Shown here piece after piece: positions 19,601-26,927 of a DNA stretch of 45,919 bases. Source of the DNA: Vulcanimicrobiota bacterium (GTDB lineage Bacteria > Vulcanimicrobiota > JAJTBE01); contig JAIORV010000030.1 of NCBI GenBank assembly GCA_021107945.1, positions 1 to 45,919 on the forward strand, given 5' to 3'. The notes below the pieces were generated by a model, which saw only the letters and a list, made by a program, of their open reading frames with translations, had not been told where the DNA came from and made no database searches. Position 1 is the first letter of the stretch. The number at the start of each line of letters is the position of its first letter. The position numbers and the translations under genes were made by a program.

Positions 19601-21002
19601 AGGCGCATCAAGAAACGATCAGGCACAAGTTGCCCTTGTCCGGAATATATCAAGAGGCATCGGTCAGAAAGAAGGCGGTTTTGCCGGGTTGATGGAAGGA
19701 ATGGCGAGCAGACCGAAAACAGCAAATAAATTCATGAGAACGGCGGCGGAATCCCTCTCAACACGCCATGGGGCGAACGGGGTCCGTAATATGTTCAATA
19801 AACTCACCGATAGCCGGAAGGATCGTGAATCATTCTTCAAGATGTGGAACTCATCGCTCTCAACCGAGGAAGGAATGAAGTCCTATAACCTATTGAATGA
19901 TAATACCCGAAGCAACTTCCTGATGAGAAACCAAATGGTTGACACAATGACCAAACTGAACGAAACTGAGGAAGGTCGTAAAGAATTCGGTAGTTTCATG
20001 AAAAACATCTCTCAAGATAAGAAAGCCAACAATTCTTTCTTCGAGCAATTGAATAAAATGAGTCTTGACAGACGAAATTCGCTTCACCTTGATAAGTTCA
20101 TCAAGAACGTTGTTAAATCATCGGAAAGCAAGGAAGCTTTTGCCGATGCATTCACAGAAATCGTAACAGAAAAGAAAGGCAAACTATTAATGTCCGGACT
20201 CATGCGTCATCGTGAAGTTCAAAAAATGCTTCCCAAGGATCTCGGAGGACTTGCAGATCATTACAAGGACGGCCGTGTCCGCGGTGATATGGTTCGCCCG
20301 GTATCACAGACAGGTCTCTCATCCACAACCATCAACTACAAGCATATGAATCAGATCCAGGGAAGACCCCTGGTTCACCTGCTGGCACAGCAATCCGGAG
20401 ATACGCAAACACAGATGAAAGAAACAAGGATGTATGGACAATATGATGGCGTCGCCACAAACACACAATCTATGATCAAGGTTCATAACATGCTGCAATC
20501 CCAGCACAATACAAATCACCAATACAGTATCAAAGCTTCAGCATATTCCGGCAGGATCTATTCTGCAAATTTGGAACAGCAGATGGATCGACGACTCGTG
20601 GGGCTTATGACTTCCAGTCAAAAAGATAAAGTAAATAGAATCCATATCGAATTGAACAGAAGATACCCACCAATGGATGCCCGGGAGATTTATCATGACA
20701 CGAAATTACGCTACCAGAGGATATGCAAAAGCTGTGGGAACCAGGAAGGCGGCAAGAAACAATCAACCTGCAATCCATGTGAGACGAATTACAGAAGACT
20801 CGAAGTTATGACATCGGCTATCTCATATAAATCAAAAGGTGGATATCTTAATCCCAACCCCGATGTAATCTCTCTCTCCCCCGAGGCAATGAGAGTATAT
20901 GACACACCTGATGCCGACAACAAACTTCTCAACATTCAGACGATGAGAGTAATGCCCACAGTCAGGGATATGATGAAATTCCACAAGCGAACTGTGGCAT
21001 AA
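13650..21002 (+). CDS. Giant 2450-residue protein with about 45 copies of a 34-residue repeat
   Basis: AAGGAGAG lies 6 bases before the ATG. There is no signal peptide or membrane helix. Residues 1-255 are acidic, polar and probably disordered. Residues 257 to about 505 carry four Gln/Lys/Ser/Thr-rich tandem repeats of 64 residues. From about 515 to 2200 runs a solenoid of 34-residue units, approximately TSTxEGxxxFxxLMxNIKSD then PxASxxFIxxL, predicted as two helices each. It is broken by a polar linker near 1720-1775. The C-terminal 250 residues hold a zinc-knuckle-like site, Cys2359/2362 and Cys2374/2377. The unit length recalls TPR/PPR repeats but the consensus differs. I do not recognise the family. 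A scaffold or very large intracellular filament or ruler role is conjecture. Confidence 0.7.
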   Translation: MNFGVFGWQMPSIDFTNTSPFETSSLESDEQWEAKREADNERHQEVRQEMKGEEEPEVNENVLRSDTLNTMLKEHRKSGQKQSFQVHDQETEKSSGKEKSSNADSGNGKELDSLDLKSLEQGRENSEFSKLKTSMKQMKKDGIVTDDVSNVDDYFQKVQKDIKYLKKQPDSMDSQQEGKEMDQKGGMDQFKSTSGKQLTEKESGIKGKTSQQTTGQPKSQKHLQKSTYRSLLNPQSDEEKWLNQMHGKNQQSTGSGKQLSQQKDTQAKQFHQTSKTGQEALQKDGKQVSHRAQTQRPMKHQTPTKSGFTSGKNFMSTSQQKQFSQHKDTQTKQFHQASRTGQDAIQKDGKQVSHRAQTQRPMKYQTPTKSGFTSGKNFMSTSQQKQLSQHKDTQTKQNVLQQDGKQVSHRAQTQRPMKYQTPTKSEFTSGKNFMSTSQQKQLSQHKDTQTKQFHQTSKTGQDAIQKDGKQVSQRAQTQQPMKHQTPAKSGLTSRKNLGKELMSTSRRELVVRKYETEMQDLRKPENQRSFFNKLKGDSKTDRGQKNISSFMKSMNRNPQKNTAFFQGLSEFTNSKEGRKETGQLFNNLSQNQESSAEFIGGMARSTNTEEGNKNFQQFMQNMKDDPQASSSFSKMLSKGSSTKEGVSKVGLLFERASEKPETAQAFVNNLTNTTKAPTGSKDLGQMINNVSQDSFASVRFMKMLNSSTHTPDKTAGASNMLKVVSEKPESASSFITTMAQAGTTSEGVRQNARFMDIATKDPSMGNNMMKTISTGSQTAKGLADYGRYMGNVKSDPAQSTSLLKLMSQQTKTQQGQGRVEEFMTNMRSSPKTQSEFLGVMGAGTSTKEGLQNTRNILTHFDSNNKSRAGFLNGMSQGTESIEGTKSFGKFMNNISADPKSQSLLMSNLNKGTSTERGVHDFGQLMGNLKTDSGSSSQFIHTLASTTATEAGKGQMNDLMGHLKINRSASTNFMETMTSGTLRDNGVESFGRLMQNVKSDQQLSNEFVSNLSRGTSTVEGARQYGQLTKNIQGNKTATNNMTATLARATGTERGMKDFTNLTRHLKVDDNASASFIRGLETTTSTKEGLNEFNKLTNNIKSNTRASSEFVGTLSSGIRQKGVNQSITRMMGNVKSDTTASNNMMSTFARASQSKNGAIEIKNYFGNMKKDQAASSQFIDTMLTSAKSSEGSESTLQMMRGIKSNPETSANFISALSTGSQDKQGDQRLTQFFDHIGKTQAGAEEFTGIVANAVKRESGVRDFGNILDTVRTDNKTNNKLIGTLNRASHSEEGAQNVGRIFSNLRLDEKASVGMMRSLGQASQNKEGLPHVSELMGKFAQSSKASSGFIAFMGTAARSNEGQKSASQFLDGLKGDTKAAVNFTSILNKGVSEPGGLRDANAMFSNLKGNSYASSDFIGAMTTASKTQEGIQNIRGFLDKVSSNPQASGEFLNTLGAGTQKYEGLGHFETLMGKINSDPQAGKQFTSAVTSGIKTSGGMAGFNNLLKNIHHSPDSQSEVLTALSRGDVGTLSQINGATARNAELGSRFYETMAGASYTAKGQHAIGKIMGVVSQNPEHSANFMKGMAKYSQNRQNSYQVSEMMNNLSRKPEAVAAYFKAEQQAMTGKNGLASVSQIHKQIGSNSETSQSYMKAETSALSSKGGIEAYTSRMNTLQSNPTVMNNYFSIQNSAMKTSEGVRAFGQKMGALATDSKAAAVHFTAQRSHLGSTQTDMRAMGQKTPGADNIGRTESPQTGAMTARSSAQTAQMEAKPDPHTNFASQMKNLKSDPTASRNYFQAQTSAMTTSEGQKALTGMYSDMTKNDDTLMGYFRAQKSASESPGGKETMTQFNKTIAGNSELNQTYKTAESKYMSISAEYEQLVGKLDRGNEDGNANKTFFSKAADQTSTPEGRENFTTVMNLVNKEPDVSEKFFNNLSKLPGDREGAAVFDKFMDKVGKNESTRTQFHTTLTNLTKTDEGSQTLNNLFRGASRNDQAQVALVRNISRGIGQKEGGFAGLMEGMASRPKTANKFMRTAAESLSTRHGANGVRNMFNKLTDSRKDRESFFKMWNSSLSTEEGMKSYNLLNDNTRSNFLMRNQMVDTMTKLNETEEGRKEFGSFMKNISQDKKANNSFFEQLNKMSLDRRNSLHLDKFIKNVVKSSESKEAFADAFTEIVTEKKGKLLMSGLMRHREVQKMLPKDLGGLADHYKDGRVRGDMVRPVSQTGLSSTTINYKHMNQIQGRPLVHLLAQQSGDTQTQMKETRMYGQYDGVATNTQSMIKVHNMLQSQHNTNHQYSIKASAYSGRIYSANLEQQMDRRLVGLMTSSQKDKVNRIHIELNRRYPPMDAREIYHDTKLRYQRICKSCGNQEGGKKQSTCNPCETNYRRLEVMTSAISYKSKGGYLNPNPDVISLSPEAMRVYDTPDADNKLLNIQTMRVMPTVRDMMKFHKRTVA
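14418..15158 (+). repeat. In-gene tandem repeat, 192-base unit, four copies
   Basis: Units start at 14418, 14610, 14802 and 14967. The first two spacings are exactly 192 bases (64 codons). The third unit is 27 bases shorter because nine codons (FHQ...GQ region) are missing in frame. The copies are nearly identical at the DNA level, implying recent expansion, in contrast to the divergent 34-residue repeats downstream. Confidence 0.85.
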
Positions 21003-21030
21003 AATTTATATATTACCAATGAAGAAGATG

Positions 21031-21058
21031 AAATGACATGTAAATGTCATTTTTTTTA
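21031..21058 (+). terminator. Rho-independent-like terminator after the giant gene
   Basis: AAATGACAT (21031-21039) and ATGTCATTT (21044-21052) form a perfect 9-bp stem with a 4-base loop, followed by a run of T. The stem is AT-rich, but position and layout fit termination 30 bases after the stop codon. Confidence 0.6.
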
Positions 21059-21060
21059 TA

Positions 21061-21089
21061 TTGACATTTTTCTAATACTGATGTATAAT
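21061..21089 (+). promoter_or_regulatory. Consensus sigma70 promoter for the GGDEF gene
   Basis: TTGACA (21061-21066) and TATAAT (21084-21089) are separated by exactly 17 bases. The promoter lies directly after the terminator of the giant gene and about 70 bases before the GGDEF start, so the two genes are transcribed separately. Confidence 0.75.
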
Positions 21090-21161
21090 ATCCTTAGCTA
21101 ATATGTCCTGCCCATTTCCTCATCACATCTGTTGATGTATTATATCAAGAGAGGAGTTTGA

Positions 21162-22163
21162 ATGATGCTATTGTATAAAGATCAGTTAACAGACCTTATT
21201 AACAAGATGGAAATCCTGAACCGCCTGGATGGAATCTATAAAAATGCCTCCGGAGGGAAGTCAACCGGGTCAGGACTGGACCGCAAATTTTCACTGGCGT
21301 TTATAGACCTGGATAATTTCAAGAAACTCAATGATAGATATGGGCACATATTTGGAGATCACATTCTGTCAGAATGCGCCATGATCATCAAGGAAAATAT
21401 GGAAGAGATCGGATTGGCGGGGAGATATGGCGGCGATGAATTCATCCTGATATTTCCAGACACATCCTTCGAGGATACATTTATAATTCTGGAAAACGTA
21501 CGTCGCGCTATAGCAGATCATTCATTTGAATTGACAATCAAGGATCGGACAATTCAGGAAAAAACCTCAACTTCAATCGGCCTGGCCTCATTCCCCAGGG
21601 ATGGGAAGGATGTGCAGGAAGTGCTTCGAGCTGCAGATGAGGCGTTATATCGTGCCAAGAAAGAAGGCAGGAATCGTATTTGCATTGCCATGGAAGAGAA
21701 GAAAGTACCCAAAACCGTCTATTTCACCCGTAAACAGACGGAGCGCATAAGGGATCTCTCAAAAAGGATAGGAAGAATTGAGTCTGATCTATACCGTCAG
21801 GCCGTTGATTTACTTATTGAACACTATGATATGACGGCGGAAATGTCTAATGTTAATAATATAATCCAATTACATCTTGGTAGCGCGGTCTTGAAATTGG
21901 TGGAATCACATAATCCAGACATACAAAATGGCCTCATTTGCGCGGTTGGCGAGGTAAGAGGACGTTTGTTAAAGGAGATGGGACTGCGCCTACCCAGGGT
22001 GAGATTCAAAGACAATGTCGATCTCGGGGAAAATGAAATCTCTTTTGTAATTAACAAGCAGGAATACAGTAAAATAACAATTGACCCGGATGATCCCAAT
22101 ATTTACCGGAAACTGGCAAAACTAATACTGGAAAACCTTGGAAAATTTCTCCTGGAAATATAG
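21162..22163 (+). CDS. GGDEF protein with ribbon-helix-helix-like and FlhA-like C-terminus
   Basis: This 333-residue protein has a diguanylate cyclase domain at about 1-185, with FIDLDNFKKLND, an intact YGGDEF near residue 90 and ALYRAKKEGRN, so c-di-GMP synthesis is plausible. Next comes a short segment (about 195-230) reading like a ribbon-helix-helix (YFTRKQTERI...YRQAVDLLIEHY). The last 100 residues resemble the first cytosolic subdomain of the export-gate protein FlhA/SctV (LHLGSAVLKLVE, then MGLRLPRVRFKDNVDLGENE). That combination is unusual. No membrane segment is present. GAGGAG precedes the ATG at 21162 by 5 bases. It is monocistronic, between its own promoter and the terminator at 22231. 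Confidence 0.75.
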   Translation: MMLLYKDQLTDLINKMEILNRLDGIYKNASGGKSTGSGLDRKFSLAFIDLDNFKKLNDRYGHIFGDHILSECAMIIKENMEEIGLAGRYGGDEFILIFPDTSFEDTFIILENVRRAIADHSFELTIKDRTIQEKTSTSIGLASFPRDGKDVQEVLRAADEALYRAKKEGRNRICIAMEEKKVPKTVYFTRKQTERIRDLSKRIGRIESDLYRQAVDLLIEHYDMTAEMSNVNNIIQLHLGSAVLKLVESHNPDIQNGLICAVGEVRGRLLKEMGLRLPRVRFKDNVDLGENEISFVINKQEYSKITIDPDDPNIYRKLAKLILENLGKFLLEI

Positions 22164-22230
22164 TCCCAATGATTAATGTAACAGACTGTATGACCGGGAC
22201 ATCCGGGAATATTCATAAGATTATTCCTAT

Positions 22231-22270
22231 TAAAAAAGCGCTATCTGATTAAAATAGCGCAATTTTTTTT
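22231..22270. terminator. Bidirectional terminator between GGDEF gene and tRNA-Leu
   Basis: GCGCTAT (22238-22244) pairs perfectly with ATAGCGC (22254-22260). The stem is followed by eight T on the plus strand and preceded by six A, so it can stop transcription from both convergent units. Confidence 0.75.
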
Positions 22271-22271
22271 A

Positions 22272-22355
22272 TGCGGAAGGGGAGACTCGAACTCCCACAG
22301 CTCGTTAGCCACTAGACCCTGAACCTAGCGCGTCTACCAATTCCGCCACTTCCGC
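22272..22355 (-). tRNA. tRNA-Leu(CAG)
   Basis: Read on the minus strand, the acceptor arms GCGGAAG and CTTCCGC pair perfectly. The D arm reads GCGGAATTGGTAGACGC, the anticodon loop TTCAGGG gives anticodon CAG, and the long variable arm and GTTCGAGTC T loop are class II leucine features. The discriminator is A and the CCA end is not encoded. Length is 84 bases. Confidence 0.95.
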
Positions 22356-22368
22356 GTTCCGCTTTCAT

Positions 22369-22397
22369 ATTTTATGATAAATTCAATCATATGTCAA
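22369..22397 (-). promoter_or_regulatory. Sigma70 promoter of tRNA-Leu
   Basis: On the minus strand, TTGACA (22397-22392) and TAAAAT (22374-22369) are separated by 17 bases. The predicted start of transcription lies just upstream of the tRNA 5' end at 22355. Confidence 0.65.
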
Positions 22398-22430
22398 TAT
22401 ATTTTTAAAGATAATTTAAATTTTGAGTAG

Positions 22431-22459
22431 TTGACTTTCCAATAAGTGAGGGCTATAAT
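22431..22459 (+). promoter_or_regulatory. Sigma70 promoter of the pilus cluster
   Basis: TTGACT (22431-22436) and TATAAT (22454-22459) have a 17-base spacer. The promoter is divergent from that of tRNA-Leu and leaves a leader of about 115 bases before pilM. Confidence 0.7.
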
Positions 22460-22580
22460 CTAACGAGATTCATAATTCATGTTTATTTGGGTAATAAAAA
22501 AGGATATTATTTCAAAATCATTAATGAAAAGCAAGGAATACTATAGTTTTCTTTGTTGTTATTAATACTCGGAGAATCAT

Positions 22581-23621
22581 ATGCTATTTTTTCGAAAAAA
22601 ATATTTTTCCGGACTGGATATAGGAACCAGTTCAATCAAACTGATTCAACTCAGGGAATCCAAAGATAACGCGTACGATTATTATATCCGCAGCGTTCAA
22701 TACAGTGATAAAAACGATCCCACAATAAATCAATTACGAGAGGTAATAGAAGAATTGTCCCGGGATACAAAGCGTCTTGGCGACGTAATAATGGCAAGTA
22801 TCCAGGGTATATCAATTATTACAAGGTATATCGAGATTCCAAAAATATCGACTAAAGAGTTGGAAGTGGCTTTGCCGATAGAAGCCAAGAGGTTTGTTCC
22901 CTTTCCCCTTGAGGAAGTAAGATTAACATATTCAGTTGTCCCGATTCTCTCTCGTGATAAACATAAAATGGGTATTACTTTTGTGGGAATACCCAGGAAT
23001 CAGATCACCCGAGTTGAGAATTTCTTCCACGATTTTAATATAAAAGTCAAAAAATTCGAAACTCCTGCTTTCTCCCTGGCAAGGGCTTTCAAAGCAAGTC
23101 AGAATTATCGACGCGGTGAAACTGTATTAATATTAAACATTGGAACAAAATATACAAACCTGTTAATATGCAGGGACGGTTCCGTTTATCTTGCAAGAGA
23201 TATCAGGCTTGGAGGCAGAAATCTTACCTGGAGCATTATCAGTCCTAAAGCTCCTGACTATTCCAAGGCTGAAGTAAAAAAGCGCACGGAGAACCTTTTT
23301 GCAAAAAACGAAACATTTGTTCCAATACAAGCTAAAATTGAGGAATGGAAAAGGGAAATAACTGATTCAATGGATTATTATTGCAACTACCTGATAAACA
23401 GTCCACTTGAAATTAACAGAGTCGTGCTTATGGGGGGTGGCTCATTAATGACCGGGTTGGCGGACTACCTGAGTAAAGCGATTAATTTGCCTGTTTTTGT
23501 TGACTCGGAATTATCAGGCAGACTAGAGGATTCATCCAAGGAAAAAGACCTTACCCGAGTATCGCCTGTTTTAAAATATGCCTATGGCCTGGCATTGGGC
23601 GCACGTGAAGATTTCTCATAA
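22581..23621 (+). CDS. pilM: Type IV pilus assembly ATPase-fold protein PilM
   Basis: This 346-residue cytoplasmic protein is of the actin-like PilM family. The N-terminal GLDIGTSSIKLIQL is the phosphate-1 motif, ILNIGTKYTNLLI is phosphate-2 and VVLMGGGSLMTGLADYL is the adenosine motif. PilM forms the cytoplasmic ring that links the pilus motor to the inner-membrane alignment complex through PilN. Unusually, no pilN, pilO or pilQ follows; pilB starts 12 bases later. GGAG lies upstream of the ATG, and the gene is first after the promoter at 22431. Confidence 0.85.
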   Translation: MLFFRKKYFSGLDIGTSSIKLIQLRESKDNAYDYYIRSVQYSDKNDPTINQLREVIEELSRDTKRLGDVIMASIQGISIITRYIEIPKISTKELEVALPIEAKRFVPFPLEEVRLTYSVVPILSRDKHKMGITFVGIPRNQITRVENFFHDFNIKVKKFETPAFSLARAFKASQNYRRGETVLILNIGTKYTNLLICRDGSVYLARDIRLGGRNLTWSIISPKAPDYSKAEVKKRTENLFAKNETFVPIQAKIEEWKREITDSMDYYCNYLINSPLEINRVVLMGGGSLMTGLADYLSKAINLPVFVDSELSGRLEDSSKEKDLTRVSPVLKYAYGLALGAREDFS

Positions 23622-23633
23622 CTGAGGTTAATA

Positions 23634-25337
23634 ATGCCAAGTATCGAAGCTATCGGAAAAATGTTAATAGAAAAAGGAATTGTCAACGAAGAGGATTTCA
23701 AAGAAGCTTCAGAACAGTCGCGTCAAATGAAAACCTCTCTTTTTACAGTTCTTATCGATTCAGGGTTTGCAGAAGAAGAATCAATATACAAATTCCTTGA
23801 AGAAAAATACCAGATACCATTTCTCTCCCTGGAGCATTATCAAATTGATAAAGGCGCCCTGAATATGATTCCCGAGGACGTCGCCAATCAGATGCTGGTA
23901 ATTCCACTATTCGAGTCAGGCGACGATGTGGTTGTCGCCGCCTCCTATCCCCTGGACATTTACACAAGAGACTACATTCAGGGTCTGACAAAATACAGGG
24001 TAAGTCAAGTTTTATCCACAAAAAAAGACATCCTCGGCGCAATAAAAAGGTTGTATATAACAGTTGAGTCATCAGTTGTAAACATCGCCTCAATTACCAG
24101 GATGGAGGAATCCGACGAGAAAGAATCCTACCTCAAGGATCTTATAAAAGAAGCTGAAAAAGCCCCCGTGGTAAAACTTGTCAGTTTTATCCTGACTCAG
24201 GCTATCGAGCATAAAGCAAGTGATATTCACATTGAACCCTTTATAGACAAGAGTATCCTGCGGTATCGGGTTGACGGCTCTCTTTATGATTATCCCGCTC
24301 CGCCACTGACAATGCACAGGGCAATTGTCTCACGAATTAAAATCATATCTGACCTCGACATTGCGGAAAGACGACTACCCCAGACAGGAAGAGCGGAGAT
24401 AAAGGTCAAAGACAGGACCGTTGACCTCCGTGTATCTATAATACCAACAATTCACGGTGAGAACGTTGTTATCAGGGTACTTGACAAGTCGAGTGTACGC
24501 CTGGAACTGGAGAACCTGGGATTTGATGAGAACTTTATCGCAAAATTAAAAGTTGTAATTGCAAGACCAAACGGAGTGATACTTGTCACAGGCCCCACAG
24601 GGTCAGGAAAAACCTCCACACTTTATTCAATACTCCAGAGACTTCATGACCCCAGAAAAAAAATTATTACTATCGAGGATCCTATAGAATTTGACTTTGT
24701 TGGTGTTTCACAGATACCGGTAAGACCCGAAATAGGACTGACATTTGCCCAGGCACTACGCTCCGTTTTGAGGCACGATCCCGATATAATAATGGTCGGT
24801 GAAATGAGAGATCTCGAGTCGTCGGAAATAGGCATCCGTTGCGCTCTCACCGGACACCTGGTTCTCTCGACACTTCATACTAACGACGCTCCCTCCGCAG
24901 CGACAAGACTCGAGGATATGGGAATACCCCCGTTCCTCATATCTTCCACATTGATTGCATCAATGGCGCAGAGACTCGTTCGAAAGCTTTGCTCATATTG
25001 CAGAGAGCTTTACACTCCATCCAGAGACATATTGGAAGAAATCGGAGTTAAGCCAAATAATATCAAAAATTTCCAGTTCTACACAACAAAAGGATGTGCA
25101 AGATGTAATCGCACCGGCTACTCCGGTAGAAGCGCAATAGGCGAGCTTTTTATTTTGAACGAGCATCTAAGAACGATGATTAATGAAAATGTAAGCTCAT
25201 CAACATTGAAACAAGCAGCACAGAGATATGGAATGGAAACGCTCAGACAAAACGCATTCCATAAATTCAAGAATGGTATTACATCCTGGGATGAAGTATT
25301 AAACATTACAGCAGCAGATGAAGAGGTGAAGGTGTAG
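23634..25337 (+). CDS. pilB: Type IV pilus extension / type II secretion ATPase PilB (GspE family)
   Basis: This 567-residue hexameric motor ATPase has an N-terminal MshEN-type domain (about 1-150), the Asp/His-box region (IHGENVVIRVLD), Walker A GPTGSGKT at 320-327 and a Walker B region reading VGEMRD, where Met replaces the common Ile. LSTLHTNDA and a zinc tetracysteine (CSYC...CARC) follow. It powers pilin polymerisation. It lies 12 bases after pilM. A 9-bp hairpin overlaps its stop codon, before a 186-base gap to pilC. Confidence 0.92.
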   Translation: MPSIEAIGKMLIEKGIVNEEDFKEASEQSRQMKTSLFTVLIDSGFAEEESIYKFLEEKYQIPFLSLEHYQIDKGALNMIPEDVANQMLVIPLFESGDDVVVAASYPLDIYTRDYIQGLTKYRVSQVLSTKKDILGAIKRLYITVESSVVNIASITRMEESDEKESYLKDLIKEAEKAPVVKLVSFILTQAIEHKASDIHIEPFIDKSILRYRVDGSLYDYPAPPLTMHRAIVSRIKIISDLDIAERRLPQTGRAEIKVKDRTVDLRVSIIPTIHGENVVIRVLDKSSVRLELENLGFDENFIAKLKVVIARPNGVILVTGPTGSGKTSTLYSILQRLHDPRKKIITIEDPIEFDFVGVSQIPVRPEIGLTFAQALRSVLRHDPDIIMVGEMRDLESSEIGIRCALTGHLVLSTLHTNDAPSAATRLEDMGIPPFLISSTLIASMAQRLVRKLCSYCRELYTPSRDILEEIGVKPNNIKNFQFYTTKGCARCNRTGYSGRSAIGELFILNEHLRTMINENVSSSTLKQAAQRYGMETLRQNAFHKFKNGITSWDEVLNITAADEEVKV

Positions 25338-25355
25338 ATATAGTATTATATCTAC
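25334..25355 (+). terminator. Hairpin across the pilB stop codon
   Basis: GTAGATATA (25334-25342) and TATATCTAC (25347-25355) form a perfect 9-bp stem with a 4-base loop that includes the TAG stop. Only a short T run follows. It may attenuate read-through into pilC or protect the upstream mRNA. Confidence 0.35.
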
Positions 25356-25523
25356 TAAATTTTCAATAAATGTTTTACTACAAAATAAATAACAAGACAG
25401 GATTTTAACGAGATTTGGCAAATTTTAGGTATATATACATAATTTCAGAGAGGGCATCTATATAACGGTTTTATAGTCCGGAGCCCGCCGTATATTAAAA
25501 AAAAGAAGAAGGGTTTGATTTTT

Positions 25524-26756
25524 ATGCCCGTTTATTCTTATGCGGCCGTTGATAACCTGGGTAAGCGAATTACCGGAAATATTGAAGCTACCGACAGGGA
25601 CGAGGTGGTAGCTTCCTTGCAGGAACGTGATCTTATTATAACAAAGATCACTGAAGGCGCGGAAAAAACAACGAAGTCACAGCAGGCAGGCCAACGAAAA
25701 ATTTATATTATCCCTCCAAGGGTATCATCAGATGATTTAATGATATTCACAAGGGAGTTGGCAACAATGATTAACGCCGGCTTGCCCCTTGTGGAATGTC
25801 TTTATAGTCTGGCGGAAGATATTGATAATGTTAAACTTAGAAATGTGATCCATGATATGGGGTCGAAAATAATCGCGGGAAAATCGTTTTCTGATGCACT
25901 TGCCTTTCATAGAGATGTATTTGATAATATGTACATTAACCTTGTAAAAGTTGGTGAGATGGGAGGTAACCTCGAAAAAATCCTCCAGAGACTTGCCGAG
26001 TATATTGAGGCAACTGTCATATTGAAGAAAAAAGTTATGGCGGCAATGTACTACCCGGTAACAATCCTTGTTTTCGCATTTCTGGTTATGAGTGGATTAT
26101 TTATCTTCATAATTCCAAGATTTGCCAGTATCTTCAAGGGTTTTGGAAGCGAGCTTCCCGCTCCCACACAGTTCTTCCTTGACACAGCAACATTCATGCA
26201 AAAATATTACGTGATAATATTTCTCGTCATTCTCGGGACAATTGTCATTTTATCAAAAGTTCTCAAGACCCCCAAGGGGCAGGTCTGGTTTGACCAATTG
26301 AAACTCTCTGTGCCTCTCATCGGACCGCTGGTCAAGAAGATTGTAATAGCACGATTTTCACGCACCCTTGCTTTGCTTTATTCAAGTGGAGTTTCAATTG
26401 TGGATTCTCTCGATCTTGTTGCAAGCTCCTGTGGAAATGTAATTGTTGAGAAAGCGGTACTCATAGCAAGCGAGCAGGTTCTTGAAGGAGAGAGAATTAC
26501 GGGAACCCTTGAAAAAAGTAAAATATTCCCCAATATGGTTATTCATATGATAGACGTCGGGGAAAGAACAGGAAGCCTCAGTACAATGTTGCAGAAAATT
26601 TCCGATTTTTATGAAATGCAGGTAAACGCGTCAATAAATGGATTGACTTCCATTATTGAGCCTATACTTATTGTGCTGATGGGAGTATTTATCGGCGTAA
26701 TCGCAGTTTGCCTCTTCCTTCCGATTGTCAAACTGCCACAGATTATAGGGCAATGA
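25524..26756 (+). CDS. pilC: Type IV pilus inner-membrane platform protein PilC (GspF family)
   Basis: This 410-residue protein has the PVYSYAAVDNLGKRITGNIEA N-terminus and two GspF domains (about 70-190 and 275-395). The first contains FTRELATMINAGLPL and VKVGEMGGNLE, and the second FSRTLALLYSSGVSI and IDVGERTGSL. Transmembrane helices lie after each, with a third at the C-terminus. It forms the inner-membrane base on which PilB acts. The ATG at 25524 has AGAAGGG about 10 bases upstream. An in-frame TTG at 25515 is too close to that site. Confidence 0.9.
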   Translation: MPVYSYAAVDNLGKRITGNIEATDRDEVVASLQERDLIITKITEGAEKTTKSQQAGQRKIYIIPPRVSSDDLMIFTRELATMINAGLPLVECLYSLAEDIDNVKLRNVIHDMGSKIIAGKSFSDALAFHRDVFDNMYINLVKVGEMGGNLEKILQRLAEYIEATVILKKKVMAAMYYPVTILVFAFLVMSGLFIFIIPRFASIFKGFGSELPAPTQFFLDTATFMQKYYVIIFLVILGTIVILSKVLKTPKGQVWFDQLKLSVPLIGPLVKKIVIARFSRTLALLYSSGVSIVDSLDLVASSCGNVIVEKAVLIASEQVLEGERITGTLEKSKIFPNMVIHMIDVGERTGSLSTMLQKISDFYEMQVNASINGLTSIIEPILIVLMGVFIGVIAVCLFLPIVKLPQIIGQ

Positions 26757-26927
26757 GGTAATTGTTTTTTCGCATATCTACCGCAAAATCAGCAAAGAAC
26801 GAATAGGATTTGCAGGAAGGCACCTTGCCACGAAAAACGGGGTTAGCTACTTTTTCTGCGTCAGGATTTCCGCTTTCATCACAAGAGCAAACGGTTACGA
26901 ATAATCTATCGGAAAAGAGATAGGCAA

